NCBI GenBank assembly: GCA_025352905.1
Contig: JANXRX010000020.1
Location: 1 to 32,877 of the forward strand
DNA: 32,877 nucleotides
From: Bacteroidota bacterium
GTDB taxonomy: Bacteria; Bacteroidota; Bacteroidia; Chitinophagales; Chitinophagaceae
Direction of reading: 5' to 3'
The notes below the pieces were generated by a model. It was not told the origin of the DNA. It made no database searches and worked only from the letters and a program-made list of their open reading frames with translations. Shown piece by piece: positions 7,368-16,500 of the stretch. Made by a program: the position numbers and the translations under genes. The stretch's first letter is position 1, and each line of letters begins with the position of its first letter.

Positions 7368-10181
7368 TTAATTTTTTCTTCCCCCTCCGAATCCACCGGC
7401 TCTGCCTCCCTGTCCACCCTGCCCCTGCCCGCCCTGGCCCCGCATGCCTCTCAGTAAACCGGGCATTCTTTGCTGTTTGCCGGCAAACTGCCGCAGGTTA
7501 TAGGTAAATGTGAGCATGGCATACCGGGTAAGTACATTGGTACGCTGATCCTGTATGGTATTACCGGTTACCGTTCTCACCACACTGGTGTTCTGGTTGA
7601 GCAGGTCAAAAACACTGAGCCGCAGCTCGCCAGCTTTATTTTTCAGGAATTGTTTAGCCACGGAAGGATTGAGTAAGGGAACACTTGTATTATATCCCGC
7701 TGCATGGTTGCCGCTATAAGTGTAATCAAAATCGCTGGCCAGGATCCATCCGTTATTGGTGTAAATAGTAAACTCGGTGGATAGTGTTTCTGAATAATAA
7801 TTTGAATTCAGCGTTGGTTGCAGGCTGTTGCGTGCAATATTGTAAGTAGTAGTGGAACTGAAATTCATGTCGAAATTATTCTTCAGGTTACTGGTCCACT
7901 TAATGGTTTGGGCAAGACTGGTATTGCGCGTGTAATTGCTTTGCAGGTCTACTAATGTTTGTGCCTGGTTATAATTGATATTGGTGGTGAAGTTCAGGTT
8001 CGATTTCGGCCTTTTTAACGGGAACCCATAATTGATATAAGCCGCAACGCTATAGGTGCCATCCAGGTTTACGGAAGTGGTTGTTTTACCGCCATTGGCA
8101 TTTTGGGTGATCGAACTCTGAATATCATTTACGATCGTGCTGGCATTAATCGTAACCAGGAATACATGTTGTGTAACGGGGTCGAAGGATTGATATAACA
8201 ACCGTAAACTATGGGTGAACTGTGGTTTCAGGGTAGGGTTACCCACCTGGAAATTGATCGAATCACTGGTTGTTACCAACGGTTGCAATTGCGTAACAGA
8301 CGGCTGCCCGGTTCTGCCTGTGTAATTGAAGCGCAGGTTCTTGGATTTAGCTATGATATACTGGAAATTGACCGTAGGGGTAAAATTCACATAGTTGTTG
8401 GTTACGGTTATATTCTTCGTGGTATTGATACTGGTCAGGTCTGTGAACTGTACACCCGTACCCATACTGAAATTATATTTCGGATTCTGAATGCGGTAGT
8501 TCACTGTACCGCGGTTAGAAACAGTGGTATTCGTATAAGAGTTGCTGAACAGGCTGTCGAACCGGGTAAATCCATGCGATGCATCGCTGAATTCATAAGT
8601 GTCGTTGTTTGACTTACTATGCAGGTTCGAATAATTATAATTCAGTTCTATGATCTGGTTCTTGCCGATGGGTTCGGTATAAGAAAGGGTAGGGGTGATA
8701 TTGAATGAATTAGACGTACTGCGGTAATACTGGTTGATCGTATCTATTTTCGAAAAGGGAACATAAAAATCATTGATCGCATAATTATATCCATCACCAT
8801 CATTGGTGCTGGCAGACACGCCAAGATCCAGTGAAATAGTTCGCCCCCTCTTTTTGAACCGGTGCCTGAATTGCAGGTTAGTATTGTTAAGGTTATAACC
8901 TGTGTTCACACCTGTTGTGGTATTCACAGACTGGTTAATGAATTTTCCATTAGTACCCGCCGTGGTTAATGTATTTGCGTAAGAATAAGGCGTGGTATGC
9001 TGAAAACTGATATTGGGCCGGAATATCAGCGAGTTACTGCTGTCAAATTTTTCTTCGAGGTTCAGGTTGATCCGGTTATTCTCATTGGCCCGTATAGAAG
9101 AGTTGTTTTTATTATTATAGGTAGAGGAATCGGCCGTGAGAATATTCTGTGTTAAACTGTTCTGATCCGTTACCGTATGCTGGCTGTTATAAAAATAGCT
9201 GCCCGCCACATCCACGTCTTTGCTCCATGAATCGCGGTAGTTCAGGCCACCGGCCCAGGTTGTTGTGATACCCGAACCCGTTGTGCCACTACCACCGCCG
9301 CCGCCTCTTCCGCCACCGCGACCGCCGCCCAGGAAATCCTGAACGGTAAAATTCTGTTTGTTCACATCATTCCCCTGCCCAATTACGGAGAGCTGCTGGT
9401 TCCCGTTTATTCGCTGGATATTAAAATTCTCATCGTAGGTTTCCGCAGTACCTACGCCCGCAACCGCTTTACCAAAATAGCCTTTACGTTTATCTTTCTT
9501 GGTAGTGATGTTAATCGTCTTCACACGGTTGCCATCATCAAAACCCGTGAACTTGCTTTGATCGCTCAGGTCATCAAACACCTGGATCTTATCAACTATA
9601 TCGGGTGGTAAGTTCTTGGTCGCCATTTTAGGATCATCCCCAAAAAACCGCTTGCCATCAACCAATACACGCTGCACGGTTTCGCCCTGTGCTTTTACAA
9701 CGCCTGTTTTATCCACGTCTACACCGGGTAATTTTTTCAGGAGATCCTCTACTACGGCATTCGGCTTTGTTTTGAAACTGGCCGCATTGTATTCGATGGT
9801 GTCTTTCTTAATGGTAATGGGCGATTGGGTCACCGTTACATTGCCGAGGTCATTTACCCGTTGTTTCAGGTATAGCGAACCCATTTCAAGCAACGGTACT
9901 GTTTTGGAAAAAGTAAAATGTTTGAAAACCGGTTCGTATCCCTGGAAATTAATGTGTATTAGATAGGTGCCAAAACTGATATTGTGGATCTCAAAACTGC
10001 CGTCTGCCTTTGTTAACCCGAATAATTCTACTGTAGAATCTGATGGGTCAAGTATGGTTACCGAAGCATCTTTCAGGGATTGTTTGGCCACACTGTCAAC
10101 CAGCTTTCCCTTCAGCGTACCCGTTGTCTGACCGAAAGCAGTGGCAGATAATAACAGAAGAAGGGGTACTAATATTTTCAT
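7368..10181 (-). CDS. Outer membrane beta-barrel family protein (carboxypeptidase-regulatory-like N-terminus, plug-like region, TonB-dependent-receptor type barrel)
   Basis: 937 aa; signal peptide; GTLKGKLVDSVAKQSLKDASVTILDPSDSTVE; KTKPNAVVEDLLKKLPGVDVDKTGVVKAQGETVQRVLVDGKRFFGDDP; alternating barrel strands; Gly-rich C-terminus. Confidence 0.9.
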   Translation of the reverse strand: MKILVPLLLLLSATAFGQTTGTLKGKLVDSVAKQSLKDASVTILDPSDSTVELFGLTKADGSFEIHNISFGTYLIHINFQGYEPVFKHFTFSKTVPLLEMGSLYLKQRVNDLGNVTVTQSPITIKKDTIEYNAASFKTKPNAVVEDLLKKLPGVDVDKTGVVKAQGETVQRVLVDGKRFFGDDPKMATKNLPPDIVDKIQVFDDLSDQSKFTGFDDGNRVKTINITTKKDKRKGYFGKAVAGVGTAETYDENFNIQRINGNQQLSVIGQGNDVNKQNFTVQDFLGGGRGGGRGGGGGSGTTGSGITTTWAGGLNYRDSWSKDVDVAGSYFYNSQHTVTDQNSLTQNILTADSSTYNNKNNSSIRANENNRINLNLEEKFDSSNSLIFRPNISFQHTTPYSYANTLTTAGTNGKFINQSVNTTTGVNTGYNLNNTNLQFRHRFKKRGRTISLDLGVSASTNDGDGYNYAINDFYVPFSKIDTINQYYRSTSNSFNITPTLSYTEPIGKNQIIELNYNYSNLHSKSNNDTYEFSDASHGFTRFDSLFSNSYTNTTVSNRGTVNYRIQNPKYNFSMGTGVQFTDLTSINTTKNITVTNNYVNFTPTVNFQYIIAKSKNLRFNYTGRTGQPSVTQLQPLVTTSDSINFQVGNPTLKPQFTHSLRLLYQSFDPVTQHVFLVTINASTIVNDIQSSITQNANGGKTTTSVNLDGTYSVAAYINYGFPLKRPKSNLNFTTNINYNQAQTLVDLQSNYTRNTSLAQTIKWTSNLKNNFDMNFSSTTTYNIARNSLQPTLNSNYYSETLSTEFTIYTNNGWILASDFDYTYSGNHAAGYNTSVPLLNPSVAKQFLKNKAGELRLSVFDLLNQNTSVVRTVTGNTIQDQRTNVLTRYAMLTFTYNLRQFAGKQQRMPGLLRGMRGQGGQGQGGQGGRAGGFGGGRKN

Positions 10182-10230
10182 AAATGCTTTTTATGCGGGT
10201 CATTGGTCAGTAGAGAAATCAAAACGCTAT

Positions 10231-10368
10231 TTACTTTATTACCGTACTAATGACCAATTGACGAACCTCGTATAATTCATGACCTATAAACCAGGATCCA
10301 TACACCATCCGGGTCACTTCTTCTAAAGTAGACTGATCAAAAACGGTTACCTGTAAATAATCGGTCAT
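10231..10368 (-). CDS. Possible small ORF, 45 aa
   Basis: Reverse-strand translation MTDYLQVTVFDQSTLEEVTRMVYGSWFIGHELYEVRQLVISTVIK*, in the intergenic region about 50 nt upstream of the minus-strand OMP gene. Too short for the supplied ORF track. Confidence 0.3.
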   Translation of the reverse strand: MTDYLQVTVFDQSTLEEVTRMVYGSWFIGHELYEVRQLVISTVIK

Positions 10369-10460
10369 GGCATATAACAGATAGGTGAATAATCTAATAG
10401 GTATTGGGATGGTTTTGGCAAACCCCGGCGCAACGGATTTTATTTATTTTGTTGGTCGTT

Positions 10461-10525
10461 TAATCCTTTCTGTTCGCCGATAATTACTGAGATATTATCG
10501 GCTTATCTTACTCAAAAAAGGATTA
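10461..10525. promoter_or_regulatory. Nested inverted repeats upstream of the amidohydrolase gene (leader hairpin or operator)
   Basis: Outer arms TAATCCTTT (10461-10469) / AAAGGATTA (10517-10525); inner arms GCCGATAAT (10476-10484) / ATTATCGGC (10494-10502), all perfect. Confidence 0.5.
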
Positions 10526-10579
10526 TTTTAGGTTGTCATTTGCAGATATAGAGATAAACCTGCCTGATAAATAACCGGT

Positions 10580-11437
10580 ATGAGCGATATAGATTCATTA
10601 AGAGAAAGACAGGATCATATCGACAGCCACCAGCATTTCTGGCATTATCACCCCGCAAAACACAATTGGATAACGGATGAGATGGCTGTTATCCGGCAGG
10701 ATTTTTTACCGGACCAACTGGAACCTATACTGCAGGATAACCATATACAGGGCTGCATAGCCGTGCAGGCAGATCAAACAGAAGAGGAAACCACTTTTCT
10801 GCTGCAACTGGCCACCGCAAACCCTTTTATCAAAGGAGTAGTTGGCTGGGTGAATCTTGAAAGCGAAGCGATAGAAGAACGGTTACAGTATTTCAGGCAT
10901 TTCCCACTCATCAAAGGGTTCCGTCATGTATTGCAGGGTGAAGAACCCGGGTATATGCTGCAACCTGATTTTATTAGGGGTATTGCAGCGCTGCAAAAAT
11001 TTGATTACAGTTATGACATACTTATTTTCCCGAAACACCTTCCGGCAACTATTGAATTGGTTAAACAGTTTCCCGGTCAGCGTTTTGTGATTGATCACCT
11101 GGCAAAGCCCTATATCCGGCTGGGATTGATCGATGAGTGGAAAAAAGATATGGTTGCCCTGGCAGAACATGAAAATGTGTATTGCAAGATAAGCGGTATG
11201 GTAACCGAAGCCGGGCCGGAATGGAAAGAGGCAGATTTTACACCTTACCTTGATACCGTAGTTACCGCTTTTGGAATGGAACGTATCATGTATGGCAGCG
11301 ACTGGCCGGTGTGTCTTGTTTCCGCATCTTATGCGCAAATGATCCATATCGCAAAAAACTATTTCGCCTCTTTTACGCCCGGTGAGCAGGACCTTGTCTT
11401 TGGAGCCAACGCGCAACAATTTTATAAAACCGGCTAA
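10580..11437 (+). CDS. Amidohydrolase family protein, L-fuconolactonase-like (TIM-barrel metal-dependent hydrolase)
   Basis: 285 aa; [11 protein letters not shown] metal-binding start, [54 protein letters not shown] motifs. Confidence 0.88.
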   Translation: MSDIDSLRERQDHIDSHQHFWHYHPAKHNWITDEMAVIRQDFLPDQLEPILQDNHIQGCIAVQADQTEEETTFLLQLATANPFIKGVVGWVNLESEAIEERLQYFRHFPLIKGFRHVLQGEEPGYMLQPDFIRGIAALQKFDYSYDILIFPKHLPATIELVKQFPGQRFVIDHLAKPYIRLGLIDEWKKDMVALAEHENVYCKISGMVTEAGPEWKEADFTPYLDTVVTAFGMERIMYGSDWPVCLVSASYAQMIHIAKNYFASFTPGEQDLVFGANAQQFYKTG

Positions 11438-11445
11438 ATATATAT

Positions 11446-12456
11446 ATGCGCACATTGATCTGCATTAATCCCGGAAGTTTTGAATACAGGGAAGCGGCCA
11501 TACCTGTTGCAGTACCCGGGTATGCGTTACTTAAAATAAACAAGATCGGGATCTGTGGTACCGATCTGCATGCATATGAAGGAACACAACCTTTTTTCAG
11601 TTATCCGCGGATACTGGGTCATGAGCTTGCTGCAGAGATCGCGGAACCCGGTGTGGCAGGATTTGCCAAAGGCGAGAAGGTGACATTGCTGCCTTATTTC
11701 TATTGCGGCACCTGCATTGCCTGCCGGGCGGGTAAAGAAAATTGCTGTACCCAGCTAAAGGTTTCAGGTGTTCATATAGATGGCGGGATGGCCGATTATA
11801 TTTCCGTCCCTGCATATTCCTTAGTGCATGGAAACGGGTTATCGGATGAGGAACTGGCGCTTGTTGAACCACTGGCTATCGGGGCACATGGAGTTAAGAG
11901 GGCCGCGGTAAAACCAGGTGATTTTGTATTGGTAACAGGAGCAGGCCCCATCGGGCTTGGAACGATGGAGTTCGCGGGGATTGCCGGTGCAAGCGTAATC
12001 GCTATGGATGTAAATGACGATCGACTGCAATTTTGCAGGGAAAGATTACAGGTAGAACATACGATTAATCCCTTAAAAGAAGATGCGTTCAAAAAATTGC
12101 AGGAGATCACAAAGGGAGATATGCCAACCGTGATCATAGATGCTACCGGCAATCTCAAAGCGATCAATCATGCTTTTCAATACATCGCTCATGGCGGCAA
12201 ATATGTATTGATCGGCTTACAGAAAGGAGATATCAGTTTCAGTCACCCCGAATTTCATAAAAGAGAAGCCACACTGATGAGCAGTCGTAATGCAACCCGC
12301 GCCGACTTCGAACACGTGATCGGCAGCATACAAAAAGGACTAATCAATCCTGCCAATTATATTACCCACCGCGTGCCGTTTGAGGAGGTCGGGGATCAGT
12401 TTGCCTCATGGCTCTTACCCGAAAATGGAGTTATTAAGGCGATGGTCTCTTTGTGA
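11446..12456 (+). CDS. Zinc-dependent alcohol dehydrogenase (MDR family), sugar/polyol dehydrogenase-like
   Basis: 336 aa; [39 protein letters not shown] structural zinc site, [15 protein letters not shown] Rossmann motif. Confidence 0.92.
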   Translation: MRTLICINPGSFEYREAAIPVAVPGYALLKINKIGICGTDLHAYEGTQPFFSYPRILGHELAAEIAEPGVAGFAKGEKVTLLPYFYCGTCIACRAGKENCCTQLKVSGVHIDGGMADYISVPAYSLVHGNGLSDEELALVEPLAIGAHGVKRAAVKPGDFVLVTGAGPIGLGTMEFAGIAGASVIAMDVNDDRLQFCRERLQVEHTINPLKEDAFKKLQEITKGDMPTVIIDATGNLKAINHAFQYIAHGGKYVLIGLQKGDISFSHPEFHKREATLMSSRNATRADFEHVIGSIQKGLINPANYITHRVPFEEVGDQFASWLLPENGVIKAMVSL

Positions 12457-12477
12457 ATCGTAACGTCTCACGATTGA

Positions 12478-13500
12478 TCATTTCCACGGACAAGGCAAGC
12501 CATGGCCGCTTCTTTTGGGCGAACGGAAAATGAGTGAAAATTCAAACGTTTTTAAAGTGCCTACCGCATTCTTGGAAGATCCTACATTCATGTCGTAAGT
12601 GAGTCCCACCTGCAGGCTTTTGTACATAAAACCAAAATAGGGTATTACTGCTTCATCCCCCCTGTACCAAAGACCCAGGTTCAGTACGGTGGGCGCTGCT
12701 TCTGCATCATCCAGTATGCGGCCAAAGTTTACGCCCGCGGTGTAGGTATTTATGCCATTCTGAAAAACATATATTCCGTTTGCCTCAAATACATTTCTGT
12801 CATTAATATAAGCCTGGTAATCTGCATGCAGGTTATATCGCGGCGGATCCACCTGCGAGGGATCATTTAATGCGGTACGTATCGTTTTCAGGAAACGGTA
12901 ACCCGCCAAACCGATATCAAAATTTGAATACTCGCTGCTATAAGTATACGTAAGGCCTGCTGATAAAAAATAATAAGGTTGCGGGTTGCTTAAACTAGGT
13001 TCATTGGTAGGCAGGGACCGGTTAAAACCGGAGGAAGATAATTGCTGTCCAAAGGTAAGCTGTGTAAAATCAAGTAATGTATTTGCATAAGCTGCACCGA
13101 GCCCGAGAGAAAGACCCTGGTTGTCTTCGCCATCAAGACTTACATGTGAGCTAAGAATTGCCTGGAAAGAATTGCTTTTATAGGCGCCGCCTAATCCCGC
13201 ATCCTGCAGGAACATTAAACCGCCGCCGATATAATTGTTTGTATTTACTTTTTGCCGGAAAAGCTTGCCATCCAGCGATACAGAAGTCGTGTTGAGGCTG
13301 CCGCCGCCATTGCTGATGGTTTGATTTCTTTGGTTCATGACCAGGCGCCAATCGGCTTCGCCGTTCCCTGCCAGCGCCGGGTTGATATTGAGGGGTGATG
13401 AGAAGAATTGCGAAAAGATGGGATCCTGCGCATACAAACAGGGGCCGGTTATTGAGAGAATAACCGTCACCAAAAAGATGCATTTGTAAATCTTATTCAT
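12478..13500 (-). CDS. Type IX secretion system membrane protein, PorP/SprF family
   Basis: 340 aa; signal peptide; DPIFSQFFSSPLNINPALAGNGEADWRLVMNQRNQ; 13 nt downstream of a T9SS cargo on the same strand. Confidence 0.93.
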   Translation of the reverse strand: MNKIYKCIFLVTVILSITGPCLYAQDPIFSQFFSSPLNINPALAGNGEADWRLVMNQRNQTISNGGGSLNTTSVSLDGKLFRQKVNTNNYIGGGLMFLQDAGLGGAYKSNSFQAILSSHVSLDGEDNQGLSLGLGAAYANTLLDFTQLTFGQQLSSSGFNRSLPTNEPSLSNPQPYYFLSAGLTYTYSSEYSNFDIGLAGYRFLKTIRTALNDPSQVDPPRYNLHADYQAYINDRNVFEANGIYVFQNGINTYTAGVNFGRILDDAEAAPTVLNLGLWYRGDEAVIPYFGFMYKSLQVGLTYDMNVGSSKNAVGTLKTFEFSLIFRSPKRSGHGLPCPWK

Positions 13501-13513
13501 AATAAATGTTAGA

Positions 13514-16500
13514 TCATCTTAATAAAAGTATCTGCCCGCTTTTCTGTACAATACTTCCATCTGCCGCCACACCTTCTGCTACCCAGAAGTAAACCCCCAT
13601 CGGTTGCTGAACCCCGTTTACCTTACCGTCCCATCCATTGTCCTGGTTCTTCGTTTCAAAAAGTAATTTACCATAACGATTCAATATCCTGAAATAATGG
13701 AATGTTTTGATACCTGCGATATAAGGATACAATATATCATTTATACCGTCACCATTTGGCGTAAACGATTTAGGAACGAATATGTCTTCTACCTTGGTAT
13801 CAAATACCCTGACCAGCAATGAGTCATGTGTTACACAACCGGCAGGAGATACCATTTGAATGGTGTATTGCTGGGTGGTAGCATAATTAAAGTTTGTAAA
13901 CACGCTGTCGGGGTTTTGTATTCCCGCAGATGGAAGCCATTGGTAGGTATAACCCGGCAGGCTTCTGCCAGCTACCGGTGTAATCTGTCCTTTGGTAGCG
14001 CTTACTGATAAAAGGGTAGTGTCGGCTATAGGAGACTGGATATTGATAACACTATCTAATGTTACAGGCAGATAGCTGGAACAGAATGGTTGCGTTGCTT
14101 TTAATGAAACATGGTAGTTGCCCGCAATACTATACGTGGTAGTACCATTCATGCTAACCGCTGAATTGCCATTGCCGAACGACCAGAGCCATTGAACAGT
14201 ACCGGTAAATGTGGTATCCGTTAAATTCGTATAGGTGGTGAGGCTGTTGATACAGGCTGTGTCCACACTGAACTTCAGCACTGGTGGTTTCACCAGGAGA
14301 ATGGAAACAGGTATGGCGGCCGTATCGGAGCAGCCATATACATTGGTCAATAGCGCATTGTACGATCCGGATGTACTGGTCTTTATCGAATCTGTGATAA
14401 CACCGGTAAGCAGTGCTCCGTTTAATTTCCATTGATAACCCAGTGAATCAATTGACTGAACAAACAGGGTATCTGCGATACCGTTGCAAAGATATTTTCC
14501 GTGAAGCGAAATGATCTTTCCTACCGGTAATGGGTTTATTGTTTGTGTAAAGAAACTGGTATCTGTTGTGTTGGAACAGCCAGCGTCTTTTACATTCATG
14601 ACCATAACGGTACGGGTAGTAATATTTTTGGCAATAGGAGCCGGCAATACGAGTTTGTATGGAGAAGACGCGATCCCTGTTTTTGTACTGGTGGTGATGC
14701 CATCAGAATACGTGAAGCTCCACGGAGCCGTTCCGTTGAGGGCAAGGGATACGGTGTCGATAAGTATATTCTGGCAGATACTCGCGGGCCCTGTGATAGT
14801 GGCTTTTGGTAAAGGCAGCACTCTTATCGTTGCGGTAAAAGCAGTACCCGGGCAAATACCGATAACAGGTGTTACCGTATAGATAGCTGTATCTATTGTA
14901 TTATTCTGATTGGTCAATACCTGGCTAACGCTTGTCACAGATGTGAATGTGGCACTGCCTCCGGTAATACCTACCGGTGGTGGATTTACCGGCGCTGGCC
15001 ATGTATAGGTAGTACCGACAGGCGCACTCGAAGGTGTGGCATTAAAGGCCGTACCGCTGCAGATCAGCACATTTTGGGTGGTAAATACCGGTATGAATCT
15101 CGCAACAACTTCTGTTAGAAGGAATGCGGGGCCCGGGCAATTGGCAGCGCTCGGGATAATGGTATATACTGCCTGTGCATAGGCAGTGGTTGTATTGGTC
15201 AATGTTTGAGAAATATTGCTTATGGGAATCGATTGTGCAAAACCTCCTAAAATGGATCCGCCCGGTGTACTTACCGGGGCACCCCATGTATAGGTGGTGC
15301 TGGCCGGTACCGGTGATGGGTTGCTGCCAAATGTATTGCCCGAACAAATGGTATCTCTCAGGTTGGCAATAATCGGAATCGGTTTAACAGGCACCGTAAG
15401 CGAAAATGCATTGCCAATACAAAGAGCTGTAGCCGGGATCACTGAATAGAAGGCGGTATCAAAAAGATTATTGATACTGCTTAGTGTCTGGCTAACAGCA
15501 GGCTGACTGATGGGTTGCGCACCTGCTCCCGTTAAAGTACCTGATGGGTTTTGTACAGGGGTGTTCCAGGTATATGTAGTACCTGCAGGTATACCGGTTG
15601 CTATATAACTGAAAGCGCTGCCACTGCAGACAGGTGTCATAGATTGATTGGCAACAACCGGGGTAGGGTTAATGGCTACGGTTAGGGTAAAAGTATTGCC
15701 GTTACAACCTGAGGCAGAAGGTAATACAATATAAACTGCGCTTGTGGCAAGAATGGTCTGGTTATTTAATACCTGGTTTACAGCAGTTTGACTGAAGCCT
15801 GTGGTACTGCCCAGGGTAGAGCCCACAGGTGTAATGGACGGGAGGCCCCATGTATATACAGTGGCTACCGGAACGCCTGCAGGTGTTACCGTAAACGCAG
15901 CGTTACTGCAGGTAGCTGTTGTTTGTGCTGCGATAACAGGGATCGGGTTAACCGTAACGGTTATCTGTTGTGTATTGCTGCAGGCATTGGCTGTAAGGGT
16001 ATAGCTATACACTACCGCTCCCGGTGTGATCGATGGGTTTACCAGGATCTCTCCAGGACTATTGCTGCCAGATGCAGGTCCATTCGAAACGGGTGAAGCA
16101 AAAGCCCGTGTCCAGTTAAATACCGTACTCGGGGTATTGGATGTAGGTGTATAGTTGAAAAGCGTACCGGTACAGATAGGCGGAGGTGCGGAACTGCTGC
16201 TTAACAACGGTGTCGGGTTCACAGTAACCGTAACGGTTTGTGTATTCTGGCACCCGGTCGAAGTAATCACTGTATATGTATAGATAACATTTACCGGTAA
16301 AGGGGTTGTGTTGATTAATGTTTCAGCAGGGTCATTGGTGCCGCTGGCAGCCGGGTTGGTGATACCGGTTACCGTGGTTCTTGCCCAGTTAAATATGGTT
16401 CCTATTGCGCTTGTTGGTAAATAGCTGAAAGGCGTACTGCTGCACACGGGCGGTGCAGTAAGCGAACTGCTCAACAAAGGTGTTGGGTAAACGCCTACAC

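Noticed and set aside
9616-9966. 116-aa plus-strand ORF opposite the N-terminal part of the beta-barrel OMP
   Set aside because: Antisense to the conserved plug-like region of a clear CDS; no independent support.
10883-11455. 190-aa minus-strand ORF opposite the amidohydrolase
   Set aside because: Fully antisense to a gene with clear catalytic motifs; Cys/His/Phe-rich translation typical of a shadow ORF.
12456-12475. Short inverted repeat AATCGT...ACGATT between the convergent dehydrogenase and PorP/SprF genes as a terminator
   Set aside because: Only a 6-bp AT-rich stem with no U-run; too weak to call, though termination must occur near here.
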